Shown here piece after piece: positions 10,061 to 19,501 of a stretch of DNA of 64,000 nucleotides. Position 1 is the stretch's first letter. Each line of letters starts with the position of its first letter. A program made the translations under genes and the position numbers. The notes beneath the pieces are model-generated. The model had not been told where the DNA came from. It did not search any database and saw only the letters and a list, made by a program, of their open reading frames with translations. Source of the stretch: JAFMPW01 sp041743085 (lineage in GTDB: Bacteria > Bacteroidota > Bacteroidia > Flavobacteriales > Flavobacteriaceae); the NCBI GenBank assembly GCA_041743085.1, contig JBGTNL010000022.1, positions 124,001-188,000 of the forward strand, written 5' to 3'.

Positions 10061-10099
10061 CAAGATCCATTTAAAAAAAACAACTAAATACCTAGAGCA

Positions 10100-11272
10100 A
10101 TGAAAAAAATACTATATGTCATCCCTGCTACACTTCTCTTTTTAGGTTGTGACGGCGGAGCGCCAAACTCGGTAGAGGATCTCATAGCCCAGGGTGACCT
10201 GGAAGCTATCAGGGCCAAAAAAAACGAAATTTCGGAAAGACAAAAGGTCCTGGATTCCGAGTTAAAGCAACTCGACTCGGTAATAGCTTCATTTGACGGT
10301 AATGTAAACCTGCCGTTGGTCACCACGATTACCGCTGAGCAAAAACAGTTTGATCATTTTCTGGAGCTGCAGGGCAATGTACAAACCAAACAAAATGTGC
10401 TTATTTATCCGGAGATGGCGGGAACCCTTCAGAGGGTCTATGTAAAGGAAGGGCAACGGGTGTCCAAGGGCCAGTTATTAGCCTCCATTGATGATGGGGG
10501 AATGGGAAGTCAAGTAGCTCAAATGAAAACCCAGGCGGCATTGGCAAAAACGACTTTTGAGAGGCAAAAAAGGCTTTGGGATCAAAAAATTGGTAGTGAA
10601 ATTCAATATTTACAGGCCAAGGCAGATTATGAAGCTAAGGAAAATGCAGTCGCACAACAACAAAGTCAGCTTGGTAAGTCGACTATCAGGGCCCCCTTTT
10701 CCGGTATTATTGACGATGTTATAAAAGATCAGGGCACGGTGGTTTCGCCAGGCCCGGGTTCGGAAGTCTTTCGCATCGTAAATCTTTCGGATATGTACAT
10801 AACGGTTGATGTTCCTGAAAGTTATGTAGCCGCTATAAAAGAAGGAAAAGAGGCAAAAGTATATTTTCCTGTCCTTGGGGATACGGTTACCTCCAAGATC
10901 CGGCAGACTGGCAACTTTATCAATCCGAATAACAGATCTTTCAGCGTGGAAGTCCCTGTGCCTAACATGCAAGGAAACATTAAACCCAATCTCACCGCCA
11001 AAGTGAGGCTAAATGATTATAGCAGTGAGGAAGCCATCATTATTCCTCAAAGTATAATTTCTGAAAATGCAGAAGGGCAGCAATATGTGTACGTTGCGGA
11101 ACACGCGGAAGGAGAAAATGAAGCCAAAATAAAAAAGAGCATCATCACGACCGGAAAAACCCAGGGAAGTGATGTGGAAGTCCTAGACGGTGTCTCAGAT
11201 GGTGACCGTCTTGTAAAAGAAGGTGCACGTATCGTTAAAGAAGGTCAAACCGTAAAAATCCTGAACAACTAA
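10100..11272 (+). CDS. RND efflux periplasmic adaptor (membrane fusion lipoprotein)
   Basis: 390 residues with a lipobox (LLFLGC, Cys17), so anchored by lipid to a membrane. A coiled-coil stretch rich in K, E and L follows at about 30-60, then the biotinyl-lipoyl-like half motifs, an alpha-hairpin (about 135-190), and beta-barrel and membrane-proximal domains typical of HlyD/AcrA adaptors. RAPFSGIIDDV is a standard adaptor sequence. It bridges the TolC-like channel and the RND permease. It lies 39 nt after tolC and 4 nt before the permease gene, so it is cotranscribed. Confidence 0.93.
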   Translation: MKKILYVIPATLLFLGCDGGAPNSVEDLIAQGDLEAIRAKKNEISERQKVLDSELKQLDSVIASFDGNVNLPLVTTITAEQKQFDHFLELQGNVQTKQNVLIYPEMAGTLQRVYVKEGQRVSKGQLLASIDDGGMGSQVAQMKTQAALAKTTFERQKRLWDQKIGSEIQYLQAKADYEAKENAVAQQQSQLGKSTIRAPFSGIIDDVIKDQGTVVSPGPGSEVFRIVNLSDMYITVDVPESYVAAIKEGKEAKVYFPVLGDTVTSKIRQTGNFINPNNRSFSVEVPVPNMQGNIKPNLTAKVRLNDYSSEEAIIIPQSIISENAEGQQYVYVAEHAEGENEAKIKKSIITTGKTQGSDVEVLDGVSDGDRLVKEGARIVKEGQTVKILNN

Positions 11273-11276
11273 AAGC

Positions 11277-14200
11277 ATGAGCAAACATAAGAAAAACGCC
11301 TATAAGGAGTTTCGACTATCTTCCTGGGCCATAGATAATCCATCCGTAATCTATGTAATGATCGCCATCTTTCTGTGGATAGGCCTCAAATCCTATTTTG
11401 CAATGCCCAGGGAGGATTTCCCTGAAATTGTAGAGACCAAGGTCTATATCAGCACACCCTTTCCGGGAAACACCGCGGAAGACATTGAAAGATTGATCAC
11501 AGATCCTTTGGAAGACAGATTGAAGAACGTGAGCAATGTTGTGGAAATTACTTCTACTTCTCAGGAGGACTATTCGATCATTACCGTGGAATTTGATGAA
11601 GATCTCACCGTTGAGCAGGCCAAACAAAAAGTAAAGGATGAGGTAGACGGTGAAAAAGCCAGTGAAGATTGGCCTACCTTCAACGGTGCCAAGGTGGAAC
11701 CGAATGTGTTCGACCTCAATCTCGCCGAATCTTTCCCGATCATGAATGTTAATTTCACCGGGGACTATCCTGTTGAAAAATTAAAGGAATATGCTGAATA
11801 CCTTCAGGATGAAATAGAGGATCTTCCTGAAATTAAGGAAGTGGACATTCGTGGTGCACAGGAAAAGGAAGTGGAGGTAGCCGTGGATATCTATAAAATG
11901 ATGGCTGCCCAGGTAAGTTTCCAGGATGTTATCAATAGTATCAGCGACGGAAATATGACCATGTCCGCAGGGAATATCCGGACTGATGAGCAACGGCGGA
12001 CCATACGGGTCCTAGGGGAAATTCAGGATCCTCAACAATTAAACAATTTTGTAGTAAAGTCCGAGGACGGTGCCGTTTATCTGAAGGATATTGCCGAAGT
12101 TTCCTTTGACGAAGAGGATAAAACTACCTATGCACGTGAATTTGGGGAAAGCGTGGTCATGCTCGATATTAAAAAGCGTTCAGGCAAAAACACCATAGAG
12201 GCTGCCAATAAAATCAGGGAAATTGTAAAGGAAAACCAGGAGAATTATTTTCCGGCAGATCTTAATATTTCCATTGCCAACGATTCATCGAGCAGAACAT
12301 TAAATCAGGTTGATGACCTTGTTAACAATATTATTTTCGGTATCATCCTGGTCGTTACTGTATTGATGTTTTTCCTTGGTTTCAGGAACGCACTTTTCGT
12401 TGGTTTTGCCATTCCCATGTCAATGTTTATGTCCTTTATGATCCTGAACAATCTGGGCTACACCCTAAATACGATGATCCTCTTTGGAATGATCATGGGA
12501 CTGGGAATGATGGTGGATAACGGTATTGTTGTGGTTGAGAACGTTTACCGATTAATGTCCGAGGGGATGTCCCGTACCGAGGCCGCAAAAAAAGGAATCG
12601 GGGAAATCGCATTCCCCATTATTATTTCCACTGTCACCACGGTGGCGGCATTTGTACCCCTTGGCCTCTGGCCCGGTATATTTGGGCAGTTCATGATTTA
12701 CTTTCCAATTACGCTGTCGGTGGTTTTGGGTTCCTCATTATTCGTCGCCATTTTTATGAATTCCATGTTGGTATCCCAGTTTATGGAGACTGGGGAAAAA
12801 GAGCTGACAAAGAAGCAGCTCATCCGTCTTAGTCTCATTTTAGGTGGCTTTGGCATTTTTATCCTTATAGTGGGTGGCGCCATGCGGGGATTGGGTACAG
12901 TTTTGCTACTTACGGCACTTATGTTTTGGGTGTATAAGTACGCCTTAAAAAAGTGGGCCATGAATTTTCAAAAGAAAAGCATGGTGCGGTTCGAGAATTG
13001 GTATGAGCGGCGCATACAACACGCCTTAAAAGGCAGAAACGTGTATTGGTATTTTGGTGTTACCTTCCTTTTATTAATAGCGGTTTTTATGTTATTTGGC
13101 CTTTCGGTTGGCTCCGGGCGTACTAAGATCGAGTTTTTTCCGGACAATAAGCCCAATGAGATTTATGTCTACATAGAGTATCCCGAGGGAACTTCCATAG
13201 AAAAGACAAATAAACTGACCAAGGATATTGAAGAAAGCGTATTCGCAGTCACAAAAAGGGATAAATATACCAGAGATGATTACAATTACCTGGTAGAATC
13301 CGCCGTGTCCCAGGTAGGGGAAGGTGCCGGAAATCCCCAGACCGATGGCGGTTCCGCCGCCGAAATGCCCCATAAGGGAAAGGTGACTGTGTCTATGAGA
13401 GAATTCAAATACCGCGGGGGGCGGGATACTGAAGAATTACGAAGTGCCATTCAGGATGAACTTACAGGGAAATATCCGGGGGTAGCCATTTCCGTAGAAA
13501 AGGAAGCAAACGGACCTCCTACCGGATATCCGATCAACCTTGAACTGGAAGGTAAGGATTATGATCAACTCATAACTTCCGCAGAGGATATCCGAAACTT
13601 CATAAATACCAAGAACATAGCGGGTATTGAAGAACTTAAAATTGATGTAAATAAAAATAAGCCCTCTATGCAGGTCGTGGTAGACAGGGAGAAAGCAGGG
13701 GAACTTGGGGTGGCGGTAGGCCAGGTCGGCAATCAATTGCGTCGTTCCATTTTCGGTGAAAAAGCGGGAGTATACAAATTGGAAGGTGAGGATTACGATA
13801 TCAACATAAGATTCAACGAAGATATCAGGTACGATAAAGATGCCCTTTTTAACCAGAATATCATATTCAGGGATCAGGCCTCGGGGCTGATAAAGGAAGT
13901 TCCCGTATCTGCCGTCGCTTCCAGGCGTAACTCCTCTGGTTTTAGCGCAATAAAACACCGGGACGGTGAACGTGTTGTTACGGTTTATTCCGGGCTCAAG
14001 GCCGGGGGAAATGCCGCCCAGATCGTAGCGGAGATTCAGGAGGAGATGAAAGAATTCGCAGGTCTCCCACATGATATTAAAATCGATTATACCGGGGAGA
14101 TCGAAGAACAGAACAAACAGCAAAACTTCTTAGTAGGAGCCTTTTTCTCCGGCCTTGGATTGATTATTCTCATTCTAGTTTTCCAGTTTGGGGGCATTTC

Positions 14201-14774
14201 AAAACCTCTCATCATTATGCTCGCCATATTCCTCAGTTTTATAGGCGTTTTTGGCGGATTAATGCTTACCGGCTGGTCCTTTGTGATCATGATGACAATG
14301 ATGGGGATCATTTCCCTGGCCGGGATCGTAGTAAACAATGGAGTGGTATTGCTAGACTACACGCAGATCCTTATAGACCGGAAAAAGGTGGAATTGGACC
14401 TGGACGATAAAGAATTGCTTACCATGGAACAGGTGACCGAGATCATAACAAGGGGTGGTAAGGCAAGGTTACGGCCTGTGATCCTCACTGCAATTACTAC
14501 CGTTTTAGGATTGATCCCCCTGGCGATAGGATTGAATATCGATTTCTTTTCCTTGTTTTCGCAATTCGACCCGAAGATCTATATCGGAGGAGATAATGTG
14601 ATCTTCTGGGGACCGTTGGCCTGGACAGTGATCTTCGGATTGTTAGTGGCCACATTTCTTACCCTGATCATTGTACCGGTGTTATTTAATATCGTATACA
14701 GAATGAAGGTGTGGATACGTGGCAAGCGGAATAAACCGAAGAAGCAAAGTGAAGAACTGGATATGGCCGCTTAG
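11277..14774 (+). CDS. RND-family efflux permease (AcrB/MexB-like)
   Basis: 1165 residues, slightly longer than AcrB. It shows the RND plan: one N-terminal membrane helix, a large periplasmic loop, helices 2-6, a second loop and helices 8-12. The helix-4 proton-relay motif reads MVDNGIVVVENV, with D414 followed by N415 where AcrB has two aspartates. The second half carries GIVVNNGVVLLDY. This subgroup is common in Bacteroidota. Substrates may be drugs, bile-like compounds or metabolites; this cannot be decided. It is the last gene of the operon and is followed at once by a strong terminator. Confidence 0.93.
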   Translation: MSKHKKNAYKEFRLSSWAIDNPSVIYVMIAIFLWIGLKSYFAMPREDFPEIVETKVYISTPFPGNTAEDIERLITDPLEDRLKNVSNVVEITSTSQEDYSIITVEFDEDLTVEQAKQKVKDEVDGEKASEDWPTFNGAKVEPNVFDLNLAESFPIMNVNFTGDYPVEKLKEYAEYLQDEIEDLPEIKEVDIRGAQEKEVEVAVDIYKMMAAQVSFQDVINSISDGNMTMSAGNIRTDEQRRTIRVLGEIQDPQQLNNFVVKSEDGAVYLKDIAEVSFDEEDKTTYAREFGESVVMLDIKKRSGKNTIEAANKIREIVKENQENYFPADLNISIANDSSSRTLNQVDDLVNNIIFGIILVVTVLMFFLGFRNALFVGFAIPMSMFMSFMILNNLGYTLNTMILFGMIMGLGMMVDNGIVVVENVYRLMSEGMSRTEAAKKGIGEIAFPIIISTVTTVAAFVPLGLWPGIFGQFMIYFPITLSVVLGSSLFVAIFMNSMLVSQFMETGEKELTKKQLIRLSLILGGFGIFILIVGGAMRGLGTVLLLTALMFWVYKYALKKWAMNFQKKSMVRFENWYERRIQHALKGRNVYWYFGVTFLLLIAVFMLFGLSVGSGRTKIEFFPDNKPNEIYVYIEYPEGTSIEKTNKLTKDIEESVFAVTKRDKYTRDDYNYLVESAVSQVGEGAGNPQTDGGSAAEMPHKGKVTVSMREFKYRGGRDTEELRSAIQDELTGKYPGVAISVEKEANGPPTGYPINLELEGKDYDQLITSAEDIRNFINTKNIAGIEELKIDVNKNKPSMQVVVDREKAGELGVAVGQVGNQLRRSIFGEKAGVYKLEGEDYDINIRFNEDIRYDKDALFNQNIIFRDQASGLIKEVPVSAVASRRNSSGFSAIKHRDGERVVTVYSGLKAGGNAAQIVAEIQEEMKEFAGLPHDIKIDYTGEIEEQNKQQNFLVGAFFSGLGLIILILVFQFGGISKPLIIMLAIFLSFIGVFGGLMLTGWSFVIMMTMMGIISLAGIVVNNGVVLLDYTQILIDRKKVELDLDDKELLTMEQVTEIITRGGKARLRPVILTAITTVLGLIPLAIGLNIDFFSLFSQFDPKIYIGGDNVIFWGPLAWTVIFGLLVATFLTLIIVPVLFNIVYRMKVWIRGKRNKPKKQSEELDMAA

Positions 14775-14784
14775 GCCCAAGGCA

Positions 14785-14827
14785 AAATCCCTGATCCCGA
14801 AAGTATTCGGGATCAGGGATTTTTTTT
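14785..14827 (+). terminator. strong bidirectional rho-independent terminator
   Basis: Perfect 15-bp arms (14786-14800 and 14807-14821) enclose a 6-nt loop and are followed by an eight-T run (14820-14827). An A-run on the other side lets it also end the converging SusD transcript (stop at 14857). Confidence 0.9.
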
Positions 14828-14856
14828 AAGAATTCGGGTATAAAATGTATTCATCC

Positions 14857-16185
14857 TTATTGATTTTCAGTTAAAGGTATCGGGAACTGAGAAAATACGT
14901 CATCACCAGCTCTGGCCAATGGAAGTTGATCCAGTCTGTCATACCTTCTGATGTCAATCCAACGATGACCTTCGGCAAATAAAGAATATCTTCTTTGGAG
15001 CAGCATTTCATCAATCAAGGAATCAGTATCGGTTGAACCTGTATACGGGCCTAAACCGGCGCTTTCCCTAATCACGTTCAATGCATTTACGGCTTCTCCC
15101 GAATTTACCGAAATATTTGCTTCAGCGTACAAGAGAATCAACTCTTCATTGCGGATAATCGGAATTGGGTCAGAATTGGATTGATAATTAAATACGATGA
15201 AATCCCCTGTTAAGTCATCTAAAGTAATAGGGGCATCTAACTGGGCTATTTTACTTAATCTATTGTCTCCCGCAAGGGAATCGGAAACAAATGTTGGCTC
15301 CACGATACGTGCCTGAGCGGCAGAAGTTCCATTTACGGATATAAATAATGGATTCACAATACTTGTTTGATCTTCGCTAAAATTATAATATATCCCCGTA
15401 TTTATATCTTCCGGGTCGAGATTAAAGAAAGAATTGTCCAGAAATGATAATACCGCGTTATCATCGCCCTGATAGGCAGCTACCCGTGCAGCAATCGCAT
15501 TATTTGCCTGTAAAAATGTTGCCGGTGTATCAAATCCTGAAAATCCGGAGGGCAAAATGAACGGGAAGGCATCTCCACCATTCGCAAGATCATTAGCGCC
15601 ATCTTCGAGAAAAGCCCTAATACCCGACAAAGCTTCAGACTTAGAGACAAAAGGCCCCAAATTATTTGGATCTGAGATATCCAGCCGAATTCCATTTTCA
15701 TCCGTTAAATTAAGGTTTAAAAGCAATTCATAGCCGATATAGGTTTTAACCAATCCCCTGGTGGCTGCTATTTCTGCATCCGTAAACTGAGCGGACAAAT
15801 CCTGCCCATCCAAGAAACCAAGGATTAAATTGCCATTCTTAACCGTTCTGTAACGTGCAGCCCAGGGATTTGTAATGTAAAAGGTGTTGTTATCCAAAAC
15901 GGAATTTTCGCCTCCTAATAAATCGGATGTAAACCGTGGATCCGATCCGGAAAATCTAAAATATTCCCTTCCCACAACACCATTGTCATCTAAATACGTT
16001 CCAAGATTTACCCGGGAACTATAAAAAATTCCCCCGACAAGATCTTGTAGGTCCCCCCTGGTAAGGTTCTCCTCGAAAGCATCTACTTCCGCATTATTCA
16101 GGTCTGAAAATTCCGATACTTCACAGGAAATCAGCAACCCGATTACCGATGTACAGAATAATAGTTTATATGTGAATTTTTTCAT
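14857..16185 (-). CDS. SusD/RagB-family nutrient-binding outer membrane lipoprotein
   Basis: 442 residues with a lipobox (LLISC, Cys21). The body fits the SusD/RagB helical-repeat fold, with the typical C-terminal stretch (LNVIRESAGL, LIDEMLLQRRYSLFAEGHRW, IDIRRYDRL). It binds the nutrient at the cell surface and caps the SusC-like channel encoded 12 nt upstream. No glycosidase or peptidase lies beside the pair, so the substrate is open. It converges on the RND operon across the shared terminator. Confidence 0.92.
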   Translation of the reverse strand: MKKFTYKLLFCTSVIGLLISCEVSEFSDLNNAEVDAFEENLTRGDLQDLVGGIFYSSRVNLGTYLDDNGVVGREYFRFSGSDPRFTSDLLGGENSVLDNNTFYITNPWAARYRTVKNGNLILGFLDGQDLSAQFTDAEIAATRGLVKTYIGYELLLNLNLTDENGIRLDISDPNNLGPFVSKSEALSGIRAFLEDGANDLANGGDAFPFILPSGFSGFDTPATFLQANNAIAARVAAYQGDDNAVLSFLDNSFFNLDPEDINTGIYYNFSEDQTSIVNPLFISVNGTSAAQARIVEPTFVSDSLAGDNRLSKIAQLDAPITLDDLTGDFIVFNYQSNSDPIPIIRNEELILLYAEANISVNSGEAVNALNVIRESAGLGPYTGSTDTDSLIDEMLLQRRYSLFAEGHRWIDIRRYDRLDQLPLARAGDDVFSQFPIPLTENQ

Positions 16186-16197
16186 GATATTTTATTT

Positions 16198-19179
16198 TTA
16201 AAAGTTAACGGCAACGTTAAATAAAAACCTTTTTGATGACGGGAAAGGGGTTACTTCAACTCCCGTAAATATGGTTCCTCCACCAAAATTTGAAATTTCG
16301 GGATCATAGCTATTATAATCAAAAAAGTTTAAAAGGTTTGTCCCGGAAAACCCAATCTTGATCGAATCGATACTTCCGCCAGCAACGCCGGATAATAGTT
16401 GTTGGGAGAGCGTGTAATATACTCCCAGTTCACGTAACCGTACATAGGAAGCATCTTCTACAAATACTTTCGCAGATGAGCCCAATTGACTTACCCTGTA
16501 AGGTCCGTTGCCAAGTACACCATCCGGATCCAGGGCAATGTCATCGTAATCATGACTGGTACCATTTAAATCTGTCAATAACGTGGTAAGATTTATATTT
16601 TCGCCTCCGTTTTTCCATTGCCATACCATAGAAAAAGAAAAATCTTTATATTTTAAACTACTGTTAAAACCCATTTGAAAATCTGGTTCTGCATCCCCAA
16701 ATTGCTGAAAGCCATTTGGCCCTGGATTTGGTCCTATTCCAACAATTTGGGTGGCGCTTGAGCCTTCTTCAATTCTAAAGGTTCCCAAGGTAGCTCCAAA
16801 CGCCCCAATATTAAAGGCAGGAACATCTAGTCTGGTTATTTCAGAGGTGTTTTTAAAGAAATTGACACCCAAATCCCATTGAAGGTTTTCATTTTGGAAG
16901 GGGATTGCATTTAACGTTATTTCAATACCCTTATTTTGAAGTTCTCCTGCGTTAACAAATTGTTGTGTAAATCCGGTAGATGGCTCCAAAGCCGCCTGCA
17001 AAATAAGATCATCAATTGTTTTGATGTAGTAAGTACCCGATAAACCTAATCTGCCATCAAAGAAACTTAAGTCTGTTCCAAATTCCAATTCCTTTTGTCT
17101 TTCAGATTTCAAATTGCCATCCCCTCTCAAACCAATAAGACTAATTCCCAAAATTCCGTCCGTGGAGAACGCGTTATAGGAGGTAAATAAAGCTCCGAAA
17201 GGAGGGAAGTTTCCTGCTTCCCCATAGGCAATCCTCAACTTAAATTGATCCCAGACAGATTCCTCCTTCCAAAAATCAAATTCATTTAAGCTTAAAGCAA
17301 GAGAGGCTTTAGGGTAATAAAAAAGTTCATTTGCATCCCCATTATTGGAAGATTTGTCACCTCTTACCCCAATCGTAGCAATAACCTTATCCTGAAAATT
17401 TACTTCTTCCTGTACAAAGAAACCGGAGTCTTCTTGTAACAGCCTGGTTTGGTTCACTCCCGTATTTGCCGCCTGATCCACATTTGTTTCGGATGCAACC
17501 AACCCTGTAGCTGTGATTAATTGTGTATTTTGGTCAAAATATTCCCTAGTCAAACCTGCTTGAGTCCTGAAATTAAAACCCCCTTCGGTAAAATAGTTGT
17601 GAACCAAAAAGGCAGAAAGGTTATAGTTTTTATTCTGCGTATCCCCTTGCGCAGACACTCCGTTTAATCCTCCATTGGCCAATTTTTGAAATTGCAATTC
17701 TTTTGGGAAGACAGCCCTGGTTTGTTGCCCATAAAAATCAAGTCCCCCCCTAAGTATAAGTTCTAAATTTGATCTCTCGGCTTTATAAATGTCCAGATTC
17801 ATGGAACCACCCATAATAATCCTGTTTACCTTTTCATTGTTCGTAACCAAATCACGGGTTTGTAGCGGATTTGAACTATTATTTGGATGATCAGGATAGA
17901 TACCGTCAGCATTGGGAAACAAGGGATCCCATGGTCTGGTTGCCGATAAGGCAATGCCAATGGTAGTCCCCGTATTGTCATTATTAAAAAATCCTCTATC
18001 GGAAGATGAGTAAATATAGTTTGAACTCAAAGAAAATTTAAGGAAATCCGTCGGGATATGGTCCAGATTTAACCGTAGTGAGGTTTTTTCATACCCGGTG
18101 TTTAAAACAATCCCCTTTTCATTATTATGGGTTACACCCGTATAAAATTTGGTTTTTTCCCCGCCCCCGCTCATGCTCAAATTCGTTATACTTATAATAC
18201 CTCTCTCACCGAAGATTTCGTTTTCATAGTCCACAAGTCTTCCGGCATCTCTGGCGGCAATAAAATTGGCTACTGCGGCATCCCCAAAAGTACTTTGAAC
18301 CCTTTGTTCGTTATAATCCCGTACCCCCAATAAATTAATAGCCTGCGTCCAACCTGTGGATTGGGAAAAACTAAACTTGGTTTCTCCAGACTTTCCTCTT
18401 TTAGTTGTGATAATAACAACCCCCGCAGCGGCCCTTGACCCATAGATGGCGGCGGCAGAGGCCCCTTTTAAGATTTCCACGTTTGCAATATCTTCTGGAT
18501 TGATATCCGCAATACGATTGGTAGGGTTATCCTGATTGGAATCACTCCCCTGCCCTGCAGCCGCAGATACCGTATTTAGCCCCGCATTAATGGATGAATT
18601 ATCAACATACACCCCATCTATAATATACAGGGGCTGTACATTACCTTGTAAAGAGGTGGCACCACGTAATTTTACAGAAATCCCACCCCCGGGAGCCCCG
18701 GAGTTCGCATTTACGATTGCTCCCGCAAACTTGCCATACAAAGCACCATCCAATGTGGGTGGGGCTGTTGTTCCCGTTAATTGTTCAGCGGAAACAGAAG
18801 CGACCGCATTGGCAGAATTACTTCTCTTAATGGAGGTTGCCAGACCTGTCACTACCACTTCATCTAAGCCTGTTGCAGAGGAGGCCATTGAAAAGCTCAA
18901 AGTAGTGGTAGGTCCCGTAACCTGCTGATTCTGGGTTTCGTAACCAAGAGAGGAAAATACCAGCGTTGCCGGAAAATTATTGATGGTAATTTCATAATAT
19001 CCATCAAAATCGGTCGTAGTTCCAGATGTAGTACCTTCTATAACTACGTTTACTCCAGGCAACGGCAACCCGTTGTCAGCATCAGTAATGTTACCACTTA
19101 CCGTTCCCTGCGAAAATGCAAGAAAAGGGAGCGTAAGCAGCAACCACAGGAATGTTTTTCCCAGTAGAATTTTTCTCAT
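16198..19179 (-). CDS. SusC/RagA-family TonB-dependent outer membrane transporter
   Basis: 993 residues from the ATG at 19177-19179 (MRKILLGKTF), which begins a clean signal peptide; a start 19 codons further up would place the signal inside the chain. Order: signal peptide, CarboxypepD_reg-like domain (about 24-110), plug domain (about 115-235, with VTGLATSIKR and AAIYGSRAAAGVVIITTK), then a beta-barrel ending in F as usual for outer-membrane insertion. It imports the ligand captured by the downstream SusD-like lipoprotein, powered by TonB. No anti-sigma/sigma pair lies adjacent. Confidence 0.93.
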   Translation of the reverse strand: MRKILLGKTFLWLLLTLPFLAFSQGTVSGNITDADNGLPLPGVNVVIEGTTSGTTTDFDGYYEITINNFPATLVFSSLGYETQNQQVTGPTTTLSFSMASSATGLDEVVVTGLATSIKRSNSANAVASVSAEQLTGTTAPPTLDGALYGKFAGAIVNANSGAPGGGISVKLRGATSLQGNVQPLYIIDGVYVDNSSINAGLNTVSAAAGQGSDSNQDNPTNRIADINPEDIANVEILKGASAAAIYGSRAAAGVVIITTKRGKSGETKFSFSQSTGWTQAINLLGVRDYNEQRVQSTFGDAAVANFIAARDAGRLVDYENEIFGERGIISITNLSMSGGGEKTKFYTGVTHNNEKGIVLNTGYEKTSLRLNLDHIPTDFLKFSLSSNYIYSSSDRGFFNNDNTGTTIGIALSATRPWDPLFPNADGIYPDHPNNSSNPLQTRDLVTNNEKVNRIIMGGSMNLDIYKAERSNLELILRGGLDFYGQQTRAVFPKELQFQKLANGGLNGVSAQGDTQNKNYNLSAFLVHNYFTEGGFNFRTQAGLTREYFDQNTQLITATGLVASETNVDQAANTGVNQTRLLQEDSGFFVQEEVNFQDKVIATIGVRGDKSSNNGDANELFYYPKASLALSLNEFDFWKEESVWDQFKLRIAYGEAGNFPPFGALFTSYNAFSTDGILGISLIGLRGDGNLKSERQKELEFGTDLSFFDGRLGLSGTYYIKTIDDLILQAALEPSTGFTQQFVNAGELQNKGIEITLNAIPFQNENLQWDLGVNFFKNTSEITRLDVPAFNIGAFGATLGTFRIEEGSSATQIVGIGPNPGPNGFQQFGDAEPDFQMGFNSSLKYKDFSFSMVWQWKNGGENINLTTLLTDLNGTSHDYDDIALDPDGVLGNGPYRVSQLGSSAKVFVEDASYVRLRELGVYYTLSQQLLSGVAGGSIDSIKIGFSGTNLLNFFDYNSYDPEISNFGGGTIFTGVEVTPFPSSKRFLFNVAVNF

Positions 19180-19501
19180 GTCTGTAATTTTTGAATTAGC
19201 TATTATTACTGCCAAGTTAATGAAGTATTTATGCAATTAAAATTATTTTTAAGATTTTATTAACAAGTGTTCTCTTAAATTGCACCGGTTCTTCATAAAA
19301 TTTTATTTTCGTTAGATAAGTGCTTAAGGGCATTACTTCTTACATTTGCCGCCAGCAACAGAATTTTAAAAATTCTATTATTATACCTCATCCTGAACTG
19401 TCCCCGAGATGAAGGATAGGCGGACGCAGGATCGGTTTGTCAGCGAAAACCAAGCAAAAGGCGCCGGTTGGAATTATTTTGATTAAAGTAAAAACAAACA
19501 C
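19180..19501. other. intergenic region between susC-like gene and aspS
   Basis: Divergent promoter region of 322 bp. It is AT-rich near the SusC start and more GC-rich near 19390-19470. I find no ORF, RNA gene or convincing operator, and neither promoter can be placed with confidence. Confidence 0.6.

Noticed and set aside
13437..14123. 228-codon open frame antisense to the RND permease
   Set aside because: It lies fully within a clear RND coding region, has no domain-like features and reflects codon bias of the opposite strand.
16198..19236. Upstream start at 19236 for the SusC-like gene
   Set aside because: It would place 19 residues before a normal signal peptide; the ATG at 19179 is preferred.
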